From assembly GCF_000321225.1 (NCBI RefSeq), contig NW_004450383.1:705580-769579 (forward strand): DNA of 64,000 bases, read 5' to 3'. A model generated the notes under the pieces. That model saw only the letters and a list, made by a program, of their open reading frames with translations. It was not told where the DNA came from and ran no database searches. The position numbers and the translations under genes are program-made. The DNA is from Odobenus rosmarus divergens (Eukaryota; Chordata; Mammalia; Carnivora; Odobenidae). Positions 32,486 to 44,460 of this stretch are shown here, piece by piece (position 1 is the stretch's first letter; each line of letters begins with the position of its first letter).

Positions 32486-34740
32486 TTTTTTTATTAAGAG
32501 ATTTTCTTTTTTAGAACAGTTTTAGGATCACAGCAAAATTGAGCAGAATGTATAGCAAGTCCCCATATACCTTCTACCCACATATATGTGTAGCCTTCCC
32601 CATTATCAACATCCCCCACTAGAGTGGTATGTTTGTCACAAATGATGAACCTATACTGACACATATCACCCAAAATCCATAGTTTACGTTAGAGTTTACT
32701 ATTGGTGTTGTATATTCAGGGACTTGGACAAATATATAATGGCACATATCCACCATTATAGTATCTTTTGTATCTTATTATCTTATTATTGTATCTTTCA
32801 CTGCCCTAAAAATCCGTGCTCTGCCTATTCATCCCTCCCTCCTTTCAACCCCTGGCACCACTGATTTTCCACTGTCTCTGTATTTTGGCCTTTTCCAGAA
32901 TGTGTATAGATGGAATCATACAGTATGTAGCTTTTTTAGACTGGCTTCTTTTACTTAGTAATATACATTTAAGTTTCCTCCATGTCTTTTCATGGCTTGA
33001 TAGCTCATTTCTTTTTAGCTCAGTGTAATATTCCAATGTCTGGATGTACCGCAGCTTATTTATGTATTCATCTACTGAAGGACATCTTGGTTACTTCCAG
33101 GTATTGGCAATGATAAAGAAAGCTACTTCAGATATGTGTATGCACATTTTTGGGTAGACATGAATTTTCATCTCCTTTGGATAAATACTAAGGAGTGTGA
33201 TTAATGTATCATGTTTAAGAGTATGTTTCATTTTGTAAGAAACACCCAACTGTCTTCCAAAGTATCTGTACCATTTTGCATTCCCACCAACAGTGAATGT
33301 GAGTTTCTGTTGCTCCATATCCTTGCTAGCAATTGGTGTTGTCAGTGTTCCGGATTTTGGCCATCCTAATAGGTATGCTTTGGTACCTCATTGTTGTGTC
33401 AATTTGCATTTCCCTGCTGACAATGATGGGGAGCATCTTTTTATGTACTATTTTCTATCTATATAGCTTTGTTGGTGAAATGTCTATTAAAGTCTCTGAC
33501 CTACTTTTCAATCAGGTTGTTTTCTTATTATTTTTAAGAGTTCTTTGTATATTTTAAGTACCAGTTCTTTATAAGATGTGTCTTTTGCAAATATTTTCTC
33601 TCAGTTTGTTTCTCATTTTATTCTCTTGACAGTAGATTTCACAGAGCATAAATATTTAATTTCAATGAAATCCAGGTCATCAATTATTTCTTTCATGGAT
33701 TGCATCTTTGCACTTTTACCTAAAACTCATCTTCATACTCAAGATCATTTAGATTTTTTCCTAAGTACTGTAAGTTTTATGGTTTTGTATTTTACATGTA
33801 TATTTAAATCTGTGATCATTTTGAATTAATTTTTGGTTGCATGTAGATGTTCAGTTGTTCCAGCATCATTTGTTGAAAAGACTGTCATTGCTCCATTGCA
33901 TTGCGTTTACTCCTTTGTCAAAGGTCAGTTGACTGTAATTATGTCAACTTCTGGGCTTTCTGTTCTCTTCCATTGATCTATTTGTCTATTCTTTCACCAA
34001 TACCACAGTGTCACTTCAATATGACATTCCTTGATTTCATTGTAGCTTTATAGGAATTCCTGAAGTTGAATAGTGGCAGTCCTCCCAATTTTATTCTTCT
34101 CCTTCAATATTATATAGGCTATCCTGGGTCATTTGTCTCTCCACATAGGCTTTAGAATCAGTTTGTTGATATCCAAATAACTTGCTGGAATTTTATTGAA
34201 TCTGTAGAACAGGTTGTGAAAAACTCACATCTTAACAATTTTGAATAGGTCTATTCAAATAGTTTATTTTTTCTTGTGTGAATTTTGACAGATTGTGGCT
34301 TTCAAGGAATTGATCCATTTCATCCAAGTTATCAAATTGCTCATAGAATTGTTCACATTATTCCTTTATTATCCTTTTAATGTCCATGATCTCTGTAGTG
34401 ATGTCCTTTCATTTTTAATATTAGTAATTTGTGTTCCCTTTTTATATTAGTCTGGCTAGAGGTTTTTGATTTTGTTGATATTTTCAAAGAACCAGCCTTT
34501 GTTTTTTCTTTTTTTAAACTTTACTGATGCCCTGTTTTCAATTTTATTGATTTCTGCTTTTCAAGTATTCTTTTCTATTTACTTTGGATTAAATTTGCTC
34601 TACTTTTTCTAGTTTCCTAAGCTGGAAGCTTACGTTATTGATTTTCGATTTTCTCCTTTTCTAATATATACATCAATGACTATGAATTTTCCTCTAAGCA
34701 CTGCTTTAGTTGCATCCCACAAATTTTGATAGGGTGTGAA
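32486..34740 (-). mobile_element. Long antisense L1M: 3' UTR and ORF2 3' half
   Basis: A left T-rich tail is followed by agaacagttttaggatcaca and the classic antisense 3' UTR (ttgcattcccaccaacagtg near 33278). From about 33700 to 34740 it is antisense ORF2: ttgttgaaaagactgtcatt, 'tcttccattgatctatttgt', 'gcatcccacaaattttgata'. Several short frames (70-83 codons) on either strand belong to it. About 2.25 kb, no intact ORF. Confidence 0.9.
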
Positions 34741-35663
34741 CACTATTTTTTGAATACACTGCTTAAAAAGATAAGCATAATTCAAATGCAGTGTCATTTT
34801 TTTTTTTTTTTTTACTTTTAAAGATGTGTATAAATTGTGTACTTAGTGTTTTTGGATTATAATTCTTATTATTTTGTGGGAAAATTCATTTTTATAATAT
34901 AGAGTAGTAAATGCATGGGTAACAGTGAACTCAGAAATTCACTTCACACTTTAACCTTGATATTTTCCTCTTCTGGCATCAGAATCATTCCTCTCTTTTC
35001 AGATTTTTGAGATTTACTATCATTTCACTACTATTTCATCCAATTCTCTGTTCTGCAGCAGTTAAAGGAAAAATAAAAGGTTCACTGATGAAACATAGGT
35101 ATCTATAAAAATTACCAATGGGAATGTCCTAGGGACACTGAGAATGTGATCTTCCAGCACCAGCAGCATGAGATTTTCTCTTTTTATTCAAAGTATACTA
35201 GTATATACTGGAAAATACATGTTTTCATTAGTATTTTTCTTTTTTATCCATAAGTCAAATTATCAGAATATTTTTTACAGTTTACAAAAAAGCTTTATCC
35301 CTCTGTCCAGACTCAATCAGAGTCTGGTAGGGGACCTCTCATTGTGGAGAATAGTCATTTCTTTATCATCTGCTTATTGACTTATCAACCAGCTCTTTTT
35401 TGAAATGTCATAATTTGAATGTTATGTCAGAATTGTATCTTGACAGTCATCTTTTGGGAAATTGTGTCCATGAAGGGTAAAGTTCTTCAAAACCCTGTTA
35501 CTTACCTTAAAGATTTTTATAAGCCAATTTACCTCTTCTACTGGAAACATTAAAAAACTTCCTTGATTGCTGTAAACATCAGCAACTGTTTTGGAAATTG
35601 TGCAGAGAATATGCTAGTAACTCAACTATGGTATACATAGAAATATTAAATTATGTGACATTA
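34741..35663. other. Unassigned sequence
   Basis: A T15 tract at about 34799-34813 may be a retroposon tail without an identified body. Nothing else supported. Confidence 0.4.
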
Positions 35664-35665
35664 TA

Positions 35666-36519
35666 CAGTCGCACCTTCTTTTATTACACCTCACTTTGTT
35701 GTGCTTCACTGATACTGTGATTTTTACAACTTGAAAGTTTGTGGTAATCCTGAATTGAACAAGTCTATCAGCACCATTTTTCCAACAGCATTTGCTCCCT
35801 TCTTTTCTCTGTGTCACATGTTGGTAATTTTCACAGTATTTAAGCTTTGTCATTGTCATTATTTGATTTGCCACAATCTCATGATTAAACTTTAACAGTT
35901 GAGGTGTTGCTTGTTATGGATGAGCAAAGAAAATGGTTTCTTGAGTTGGTATCTACTCCTCATGAAGATGCTATGGAGATTGTTGAAATGACAACAAAGG
36001 ATTTAGAATATTATACAAACTTAACTGATAAAGCAGCAGCAAGGTTTGAGCAGATTCACTCCAATTTTGAAAGTCTACTGTGTGCAAAATGCTATAATAG
36101 CATTTCATGATGCAGAGAAATTTTTCATGAAAGGAAGAGGCAATACATGTGGCAAACTTCATTGTTGTCTTATTTTAAGAAATTGCCACAGCCACCCCAA
36201 CCTTCAGCAACCACCACCTGATCAGTCAGCAGCCATCCACATCGAGGCAAGACTCTCCACCAGCAAACTGATTACAGCTTGCTGAAAGCCAGATGACGGC
36301 GAGCACTTTTTCTTTTAGCAATAATGTATTTTTAAATTAAGGCATGTACATTATTTTTTAAGACTATGTTATTGTACACTTAATAGACTAGACTATAGAG
36401 TAAACCTAACTTTTATATACACTGGGAAACAAAAAATTTCATTTGACTCACTTTATTATAATATCTGCTTTATTGCTGTGGTCTAGAACCAAACCTGCAA
36501 TATCTCCAAGATATGCCTG
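35666..36519 (+). mobile_element. Tigger-type (pogo/Tc1-mariner) DNA transposon, internally deleted
   Basis: Starts cagtcgcaccttcttttatt and ends ctccaagatatgcctg, flanked by TA dinucleotides (35664-35665, 36520-36521), the target of this superfamily. The interior keeps Tigger transposase C-terminal coding: a 68-codon frame (35904-36110) with [20 protein letters not shown]. The DDE catalytic domain is missing, so the element is non-autonomous and dead. Length about 854 bp. Confidence 0.88.
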
Positions 36520-36521
36520 TA

Positions 36522-37684
36522 CAGCAATTTTTCATCCTTATTAGAACATTCTTTAACTGGGCTGTTTTTTTTTTCCTGATAAATCATTTCTTGTTGATAG
36601 AGCCTAAATCAGACTTTGTGATTAAGTTTTAATACATTATGTATTCATTATTTTCCTGGATTGCTAGCTTCTTATAAACATAGTATCTTACATTAATTGA
36701 TATGTTAATGTATTAAATTTTATATATTCATGCCTCATATATTCATAATGAATAAATATATATGTGGTATATCACCGATACTAAAAAGTTCATGTTTTAT
36801 TGTTTCATTAGTAGATATGAGAACAGTTTAACATTATTTGAAATTTTGCCTCTTTCTTCTTAACGTTATATTGACATAAACAGCTGTAGCTCCCTAACAG
36901 AAAAAGAGCTGATGTGAATCCAGACTAGGTTAAAGTCTAGATATCTATACGTTTTTCAGGACAGCACTTGCTTTGAATATCATATAAACATTTTGCCAAT
37001 TATGTAGCTGAATGGAATTTGATGAATAGCTAAATCTCATTGCTAAATAACACATAGGGAAAACAATAGTTTTTATTTTTGAAGGGAATGTGTAAGTTTA
37101 TGTTGGAGAGATTAAACAACATCTTTAGTTCTTACTGCCAAAGTCCACCTCTCACAAGAGAAGCTAAAAATGCCAGAGCTGTCTTTACTCCTGTTCCCTT
37201 TACTGTAGAACATAAATATGAGTTTTGATCATAGAGTTTTGATCATAGCCAATGGGGCCTAGAAAGAGAAGCATAGAAGGAGAAAGAGATAATCCCTTCT
37301 TTCATCTTCTGTAAGTTGGTGCATATATATAAGACACATGGGTCTAAATCAGCTATCCGTGATCATGAGGAAACAAGCCTAAGAACCAAGCCAATAATTT
37401 CAACAATTACAGATATAAAAAGACAGAACAATCCTGGATCCTTGATTATATTACTAATTCTGGAAGTGTTTCCCTCCATATTTCTTATTATATGAGATTC
37501 TTTAAGTCTCTTTCAATTAGATATTGTTTTCCTTGTATTTCAGAGTATCTTAACTAAAAAAGCCCCAAAAACAAAAAACAAAATATCTTAACTGATACAC
37601 ATACCTCATCCAATCCATCTATATTTTCTTTCAAATCTCCTGGGAAAACATATTTTGAATTGATTTCATTGTTTAATTCCCTAG
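36522..37684. other. Unassigned sequence
   Basis: A 14-bp tandem duplication (gagttttgatcata twice, about 37220-37247) is the only structure noted. Confidence 0.4.
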
Positions 37685-38355
37685 ACTATGTTACCATCAT
37701 TTCTGTTTTCCTTGCTTCTACTTTTGTTGCCATTTAAATCACCACACAACTAGAATTGTCTTTTTAAAAAATATATGCATTATTATTTCACCTTCCTGCT
37801 TAAAATTCTCCAGCACTTTCCCACTGCATTTAGGGAAAAATAATTTAAGCTCCATGTTCTGGATGTGGCCTTATGTCATCTGCTCTTGCCTACACCATCC
37901 TCATTCAATACCACTTTCTGACTCATTCATTATGCTTTAGCCAGACTGGAAATTTTTGGTTTCATAAATATGTCAAGATGCTTCTATCTTAGGATTTTTC
38001 CATAAACATCTCTGCTGCTTATAATGCTTGTCCTATTGACTTTATAACAACAGAATCCTTTTTGACATTCACACCTCAACTTAAAATGGCACCTCCTGAA
38101 GGAAACTCTCCATGACAATCTAATTTTAATTAGACATCTGATGACTTCCTTTCATTACACTCACTTTAATTATTCAGATAGTATTATTGCTGTATGTTTT
38201 CTTTTGTCTTTTATTAATTAAGCATTTTTTATTTGATTTCCCTTAGTAGAATGACAGCTTTCTATAAGGAGAAACCTTGAGTATTTTGATTTCATGTTGT
38301 ACATATCTAGGACACTACTGCATTCAGAATAGGCCTTCAGTTTACATTTGTTAAT
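37685..38355 (+). mobile_element. L2 LINE fragment
   Basis: ttcctgcttaaaattctcca, 'gcctacaccatcctcattca', 'aaaatggcacctcctgaagg' and the 3' end 'tagtagaatgacagctttct' are in L2 3' order, ending near gtttacatttgttaatta. Confidence 0.65.
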
Positions 38356-38714
38356 TATGAAAAAGTGCTCAGTCCCTTGTCATTTCCCCAATCTTAGTTA
38401 TATTTTTCTTATGCTGACATTTCATGTTCCACCCCCTCCCCCCGCTTTTCTGTGCTTAGTTAGTATAAGTCCAATCCAGAGGACTTCATTCCATTTGTAT
38501 ATATTGGCAAAATTCAATTTCCAAGCCTAGAAAATTAAATACAGAATTTCTAGAATATAGCAAAAATATTTTGTGGCTCTAATAGTATTCTAAATATTCA
38601 GATCAATTTTTTTCAAGGAACACCCTATACGTTTGTCCCGAGGTCCTTAAATTGCATCTCAGTGTTTTTTCCTATATGCATTCTTTGCTCCCTAATTCCT
38701 TCTCAGTCGAAGTA
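38356..38714. other. Unassigned sequence
   Basis: No supported feature. Confidence 0.4.
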
Positions 38715-38808
38715 GTGCAAAATCACTATATTGTGCACCTGAAACTAATACTATGTGGTATGTTACTTAACTGGAATTTGAATAAAAACTTAAAAAATAA
38801 AAGAACAA
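38715..38808 (+). mobile_element. Carnivore L1 3' end, short
   Basis: aatcactatattgtgcacct, 'gaaactaatactatgtggta' and 'aactggaatttgaataaaaa' are the terminal bases of a carnivore L1 3' UTR with an A-rich tail. Severely 5'-truncated. Confidence 0.7.
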
Positions 38809-39384
38809 AAAGAAAGGGAAAAAATAGAATTCTTGATGTTCCAAATTATTGCCTGTAAGTTCATTTCTCCCCTTTCTGGATTTTTGGGGGGATCATTAAA
38901 TATGATTTAAAGTAAGTTTTTTAAAAGAAGTTTTTACATTGTTTCATGTTCACATTTTAAACCCTTAATTTAATAAAGATACTAAATCACAATGAACAAA
39001 TTGCAAGAATGTGTTTAATTTATTTGTAGATGGACTATGATTTTAATAAGGTACTGTAGACTTTAATGAGGAAAAGCCTCTAAAATCATAATTTGATTTC
39101 AGTATTACTAATAAAACATTAGTGTAGGTTCTTAAAAATTGGAACATGATTTTAGTGTGTTACCACTTAGTTCAAGACTTCTTCAGCATACGGTCCATTT
39201 TTATAACCCCAGTACTTGACAAAGTGTCTAACACCTAAGAAGTATGCAAAAATTTTGTTTAAACTGGTCTATAGTGCTCATGATCTTTGCAGTGGTAAAT
39301 TTAAAAATAAAGACAGAGAAGCAAAAATGTCTTCCATGCCATCATTGACGAAAAAAAAAGCTCGTATGTAGTTCCATAAACCTT
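38809..39384. other. Unassigned sequence
   Basis: No supported feature. Confidence 0.4.
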
Positions 39385-39399
39385 GAAACTGATACTTTT

Positions 39400-39591
39400 T
39401 TAAAAAAAATATTTTATTTATTTATTTGAGAGAGGGAATGAGATAGAGAGAGCATGAGAGGGGGGAGGGTCAGAGGGAGAAGCAGACTCCCTGCCTAGCA
39501 GGGAGCCCAGCGCGGGACTTGATCCCGGAACTCCAGGATCGTGACCTGAGCCGAAGGCAGTCGCCCAACCAACTGAGCCACCCAGGCGCCC
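39400..39591 (-). mobile_element. CAN-SINE, minus strand, older subfamily
   Basis: The middle (gagggtcagagggagaagca with agactccctgc) differs from the young copies and matches the SINE at 40548. Direct repeats gaaactgatactttt at 39385-39399 and 39592-39606 are perfect over 15 bp. Confidence 0.95.
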
Positions 39592-39606
39592 GAAACTGAT
39601 ACTTTT

Positions 39607-39900
39607 AATACAGATCTTTATCCTATTAAACACAGCTAATGCTGGGTAATGCACAGAATTCATGTATATCATCCCATTTTCATCCCTACCTCTTTTCAAC
39701 CAAATTACCTATGCTTGTATTTCCACGTCCCTTGTCTTTGATTTTACTTTTTATTTCTTGGCCTTAAACTTTATTTCCCCATTTGTCAGTGTGATGAATC
39801 TCTACTCAACTGAGACTGACCCTGTGCATTGGCTGTTTCAACCCCAACCACATTAACTCTCTTCCTTATGGCCTTTCATTCCAGAGACTAGAGAATCTAG
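39607..39900. other. Unassigned sequence
   Basis: A 64-codon frame (39662-39856) has no recognised domain. Confidence 0.4.
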
Positions 39901-39996
39901 ACATTCTCCACTCAAATACCTTTTCAGCTCAGACATTCTCCACTCAAATACCTTTTCAGCTCAGACATTCTCCACTCAAATACCTTTTCAGCACAG
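39901..39996 (+). repeat. 32-bp minisatellite, three units
   Basis: Three head-to-tail copies of a unit beginning acattctccactcaaatacc (39901-39932, 39933-39964, 39965-39996). The first two are identical and the third has one change near its end (ctcag to cacag). No spacers, so this is not a CRISPR. Confidence 0.95.
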
Positions 39997-40072
39997 AACA
40001 AAATTCTCACAACTGGGATATAAAAATTATAGTGGAAAAGTGTTGCTTTCTTTACCAAAGAAGCAGAATTTA

Positions 40073-40264
40073 GGGCGCCTGGGTGGCTCAGTCGTTAAGC
40101 ATCTGCCTTCGGCTCAGGTCATGATCCTGGGATCGAGTCCCACATCGTGCTCCCTGCTCAGCGGGAAGCCTGCTTCTCCCTCTCCCACTCTCCCTGCTTG
40201 TGTTCCCTCTCTTGCTGTCTCTCTCTCTGTTAAAAAATAAATAAAAAAATCTTAAAAAAAAAAA
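40073..40264 (+). mobile_element. CAN-SINE with short B-box region
   Basis: Young-type copy that lacks about ten bases ('ccagggtcct' of the usual gatcccagggtcctgggatc). Direct repeats aagcagaattta at 40061-40072 and 40265-40276. It lies head-to-head with the SINE at 40548, 283 bp away. Confidence 0.95.
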
Positions 40265-40547
40265 AAGCAGAATTTACTGGAGCTTTCTATCTAGTTCCTT
40301 CCTGAATTTGGATATGTTATCTGGAACTGCAGTGCCCATTTTTAAAAGCATAAAAAAGGTCAGTTGAACCAAAGAGATGCTGGGCCTGATTTTGCTCAAC
40401 ACTGACAATGCTGGCAGGCTCCTACCTCCACATTTTTCATCATTAAGAGAAACAAATCTCTATGTATATTCTAGTGTAGGCCAAGTTTTGTATTAACAAT
40501 TAATAGACATCATCTGTTAAGACCCAGCCAAGATATTAACCTCTTCT

Positions 40548-40741
40548 TTTTTTTTTTAAAGATTTTATTTATTTATTTGAGAGAGAGAGAGAGAGAGCAC
40601 ATGAGAGGGGGAAGGGTCAGAGGGAGAAGCAGACTCCCTGCTGAGCAGGGAGCCTGATGCGGGACTCGATCCTGAGACTCCAGGATCATGACCTGAGCCG
40701 AAAGCAGTCGCTTAAACAACTGAGCCACCCAGGCGCCCCTC
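40548..40741 (-). mobile_element. CAN-SINE, minus strand
   Basis: T-rich tail, (GA)n stretch, then gactgagcc-type complement of the head ending aggcgcccct. Direct repeats aacctcttct at 40538-40547 and 40742-40751. Same subfamily as 39400. Confidence 0.95.
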
Positions 40742-40799
40742 AACCTCTTCTAAGATGAATTCAGCAGCCCTTCTGGGCAGAATCAATGGTGCCCTTACC

Positions 40800-40960
40800 T
40801 GACATCCCACTATTTTTTGTTTATAGTGCTTCTTTAACCTCAGTGTCCCTATTATTTAATGGTCTGCCTGCTATAGTATTTTTCTTACTTGCTAGACTGT
40901 GATCTTCTTGAGGGCATGAGTTATACTTTATTTATTTTTGAAGCCACAAAATCTAGACTG
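40800..40960 (+). mobile_element. L2 LINE 3'-end fragment (probable)
   Basis: cttgctagactgtgatcttc and ttgagggcatgagttatact resemble the L2 3' end. Short and diverged. Confidence 0.45.
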
Positions 40961-41164
40961 TGTCTTGGAGAATGTAGCTTTACAAAAAAATGCATTTTAG
41001 ATTGAAAATATTTAAAACTTTATCTGGTATGGGGTTAAAGCAGTTATACTATGGTAGATATTAAGAGATCATTGTTAATTTTGTTAAGTGTGAAATGGTA
41101 TTATGGTTATATAAGGAAATGTCAGGTTTGGGAGTTATATTTTGAAGTATTTAAATACTGTTAA

Positions 41165-41535
41165 AAAAACAGAATCCAAATGAGTAAGCTTGAAAATCTA
41201 ATTGGCTTTATTAAATGATTCATGAATAGCGAGTAGAAAGTTCCAAGGAGCTGTACCAAATGGAAGGTTTTTAAAGATAGAGAGGGGGTGGATAAAAGGA
41301 ATTTATTTGTAAGGAGTGTATCGTTTTAAGCAAGGTCGCCCTCCTAAGTGGAATGGGAAGAGTCTATAAGGGAATTACGTCCCAATATTGACTAGGAAAT
41401 TCCAGTTTGTCTGGTTAAAGGTTACATCTCTGGTGGGGGTAAAACTGTAGTTAGGCTAGGTATTAAGTTGATTTACTGACTTGGGCCTTTAACATAAGTG
41501 ACACCATTTTGGGCCTGTGGTTTTCTTTTAAACAG
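41165..41535 (-). mobile_element. LTR-like repeat, antisense (family not identified)
   Basis: The plus strand has tgaaaatctaattggcttta with ttattaaatg, i.e. AATAAA on the minus strand, then ccaaggagctgtaccaaatg, 'ttaagcaaggtcgccctcct' and 'ctggttaaaggttacatctc'. The layout is that of a solitary mammalian LTR of about 370 bp. No flanking coding sequence. Confidence 0.55.
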
Positions 41536-42769
41536 TACAGATTGCATTATATTTTAAAATACTTTATAAAACAAAATGGGGTGGGGAGTGATAAAAACAA
41601 GTGTGTGAAATGTAGATAATTTTTGATAGGTACATAGACATTTGTTTTACTCTATATTTGTGCAGAGTAAAATTTCCATAGCAAATTTTCATAGCAAATT
41701 TCATAGCATGAGGCCAACTTCTATAATTCAGTTCCAATCAAATGTTCTTTCTGTTTTCATTTGAAACTTTCTAGTATACTTATAACTTTAATCTTAAGGA
41801 TATCTTCTTAACAAATAACTTAATATGTGAAAAAAACCACAAGCACTTCTAAGTACATATTATGATTCATTTCTTTCTACTAGCACACTTTGTATTTAAA
41901 AAGTAAATGGAATTCATATAAGATGCCACTATTGAACTTTTATTTTGCAATCAAGCTATTATGTTTATACTAAAATGCAAAAAGCTTTTTTATAAGGAAA
42001 TATGAAAATGAATTAAAGCAATATTGACTCCTAACCCTTCTTAACATACGATTAGCTTTCAAAGAATAGAATTGATTTAGCAAACACCTATTCATTTTAA
42101 CTCAGGACAAAATTACCCTGTAAAATAATAGTGCATCAAACACTAAAGAAATGGATACTGAAAATTGGCATTTGTCCATTCAGTGCACATGAAATATGTA
42201 AAATTAAAATCAAGAAAGGAGTAATTTAAATGTAATCAAAGGGGAGTTTGAGTGGTTCAGATAGAAAAAGTACTTTCCATCTGTTCTTCCATTCATCTTC
42301 ATGTACTTATAAAAATATAACTTTTTCCATTTACTTAACATGAATATATTTTCAAATTTCAGAAAACAGAAGCTTTAAATGCTAGAAAATGTTGACATCT
42401 CTCAACTTTAGATGACTTACAAAAGTCCCTGAGGTATTCCTCTTCCTTAAACACTTATGCTAATTGAACACAGTTCACTCTGATAGCCTATCAGTGTTCA
42501 AAGGCTTTCCTGTGATTTCTGCTCTTTATTTCTTTACTTACTTAAATTGTTCAGGTTTCTCCATACCTAATATCCCCAACTCACTTCATCAAACCGGGTG
42601 ACCTCTTCATATTTCTCAATACATTTTTCAATGGCATACAATACATCATACTCTATCCATGGTTGTACCGAATATGGGTTGGAAGGGGTAGAAAATTCAT
42701 ATTACACACCTAAAGATTTATGCTGTCTGTAGGAATTATTCTCATTTTTACTATTTAGGGCTGCCTCAC
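41536..42769. other. Unassigned AT-rich sequence
   Basis: A short degenerate duplication (catagcaaattt near 41677-41703) is the only structure seen. Confidence 0.4.
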
Positions 42770-43380
42770 TTCCATTCTATATATTTATGTAGGGGAGAAA
42801 AAACAATTTTCCCTTTATCCTTGGAATTCTTAGCTGAGACTCACTGTAATAAAAGACAGGTTAACAAGAAAAAACAAACAAAAATTTAATGTGTCTACCT
42901 CATGTATATATGGGAGATAACCAGGAACAAATAAGTAACTCCACAGAGGTGGTTTAGAATTCAAGATTAAATACCATCTTAATAGGGAAAAAGGAAGAGA
43001 GAGAGAAGCCACTTACCAGGAGAGTAAATGATATTTAGGGAAGATGAAGGGGCCCTTAGGAAAATAGATGGGAGGTAAGATAGTTTGTGATAAATTGTCT
43101 GGGTGTGGTTTTGACTTTTAGTCTCCTTTACCATGATGAGTCCATTTTCCTCAGTTGATAAACTCCTGGGGAGAAAATTTATGACAATTGAGTTCGTTTT
43201 TGAGGAGCTATCTTTAGGCAGATAAGGGGAGTTCAGAGAAAGCCTCTTTTTGCATTTGCTCTTTTTCCAGTGACTACAGCTCAAAATAATATATCAAAGT
43301 GACAAATTTGGGGGTGGCATGCCTTGACCTCCTATGGTCATATTTTGGAGTGGCATACTCTACTGCCCTTCACTTACAGA
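42770..43380 (-). mobile_element. LTR-like block (family not identified)
   Basis: A block with gagggaaaat-type minus-strand segments, internal purine runs (aaaggaagagagagagaagc) and a repeated 'gggtggcatgcc' / 'gagtggcatactc' end. The 101-codon minus frame 42979-43284 has no domain. I judge it a decayed retroelement LTR; orientation is uncertain. Confidence 0.4.
42845..42911 (+). repeat. 67-bp direct repeat, copy A (probable donor)
   Basis: tgtaataaaagacaggttaa to catgtatatat; identical base for base to 44309-44375. Here it is continuous with the surrounding LTR-like block, so this copy is the likely source. Confidence 0.9.
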
Positions 43381-44089
43381 GCCTATGATCTCAACATTTG
43401 CTTTCCTTTTCTGTGCGTAACTTCCTGGAAGTGTAGCTCTGTCTTTTGCTCTCATTGCTTTTCATTCAGAAGGTGATATTCTATAGTCCTGATAAATATA
43501 CGTGTGTATTTATGTGTGTGTGCATCTTGTATTGGACTGTAAGAGCAGACGAAATAAATTCATTTTACTTTTCACATCTTTGGACACTGTAATCATCAGC
43601 ATGTGTAAGACCCTCCTTTAGTTAATTTTCACTGATCAGTGGTACAGTGTGTTTACTTGTTCCATTTGGTCTATCAAACTCTGCCCTTCTTCTTTTGCTT
43701 CCAATTTTCTCTTCTTTTTCTCTCCTTTCATAGAAACCTACTCTAACACGTTCAGGTTGTGCCCTTGGATGTGAGATATCTTTGAAGAAATATATTGGCT
43801 ATTGTGAACCTATGTATCTTAAATAACTTGTGTTATGGTGTAAATATTTTCCTGTTTCCTGTAAAAAAAATAATAAATCAGAACTCTTATGATCTACCGA
43901 AGTTGCTACAGTTTCCCCATCACAGTTAATTTAATTATGGCATTGATTTCAAAGGATGTCTTACCACATTTTACTTAATCATTTCTTTCTAATGCAAACT
44001 GACTGCCTATATTCCCCCCAACCCAGATAGTGCTGGAACCCACACAGTTCTGAGAGATTTCTCTGAAGTATGTATCCAGGGGTCAGAAA
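43381..44089. other. Unassigned sequence
   Basis: Contains a short TG-rich tract (43503-43525). A stretch near 43530 (ggactgtaagagcagacgaa) is faintly L2-like. Nothing firm. Confidence 0.35.
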
Positions 44090-44460
44090 TTTTTTTTTTT
44101 CCTAGAGTTTATGTTTATTTCTTTTCCAAATATATCAGATTGTGCCCAAGGGGCAACAACTCATTACACTCCCACCAGAAAAGCATGAGAGCTCCTGTTA
44201 GCAATCTGAGACAGGGTATCATCTTTTCCTACTCATTTTGGTTAATCTGAGGGTGTAAAATTGTATCATAGTATTGTTGAAATTTGCATTTTTCTGATTA
44301 CCAAAAAATGTAATAAAAGACAGGTTAACAAGAAAAAACAAACAAAAATTTAATGTGTCTACCTCATGTATATATTTAGCTTATTTCCATAAATTTGTAG
44401 CCATTCTATGAATTACCTATGCAAATTTTTTTACACCTTTTCTTAAACTTTATATTTTCT
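44090..44460 (-). mobile_element. Antisense L1 3' fragment carrying the 67-bp insertion
   Basis: gtttatttcttttccaaata, 'cattacactcccaccagaaa', 'ttgttgaaatttgcattttt' and 'ttatttccataaatttgtag' are antisense L1 3' UTR/ORF2 end in order. The L1 text is interrupted at 44309-44375 by the copied 67 bp. Confidence 0.65.
44309..44375 (+). repeat. 67-bp direct repeat, copy B (inserted)
   Basis: Exact copy of 42845-42911, 1,464 bp downstream and in the same orientation. No A tail and no obvious target-site duplication. Confidence 0.9.

Noticed and set aside
39901..39996. CRISPR-like array
   Set aside because: Units are directly adjacent with no spacers and the genome is mammalian; it is a minisatellite.
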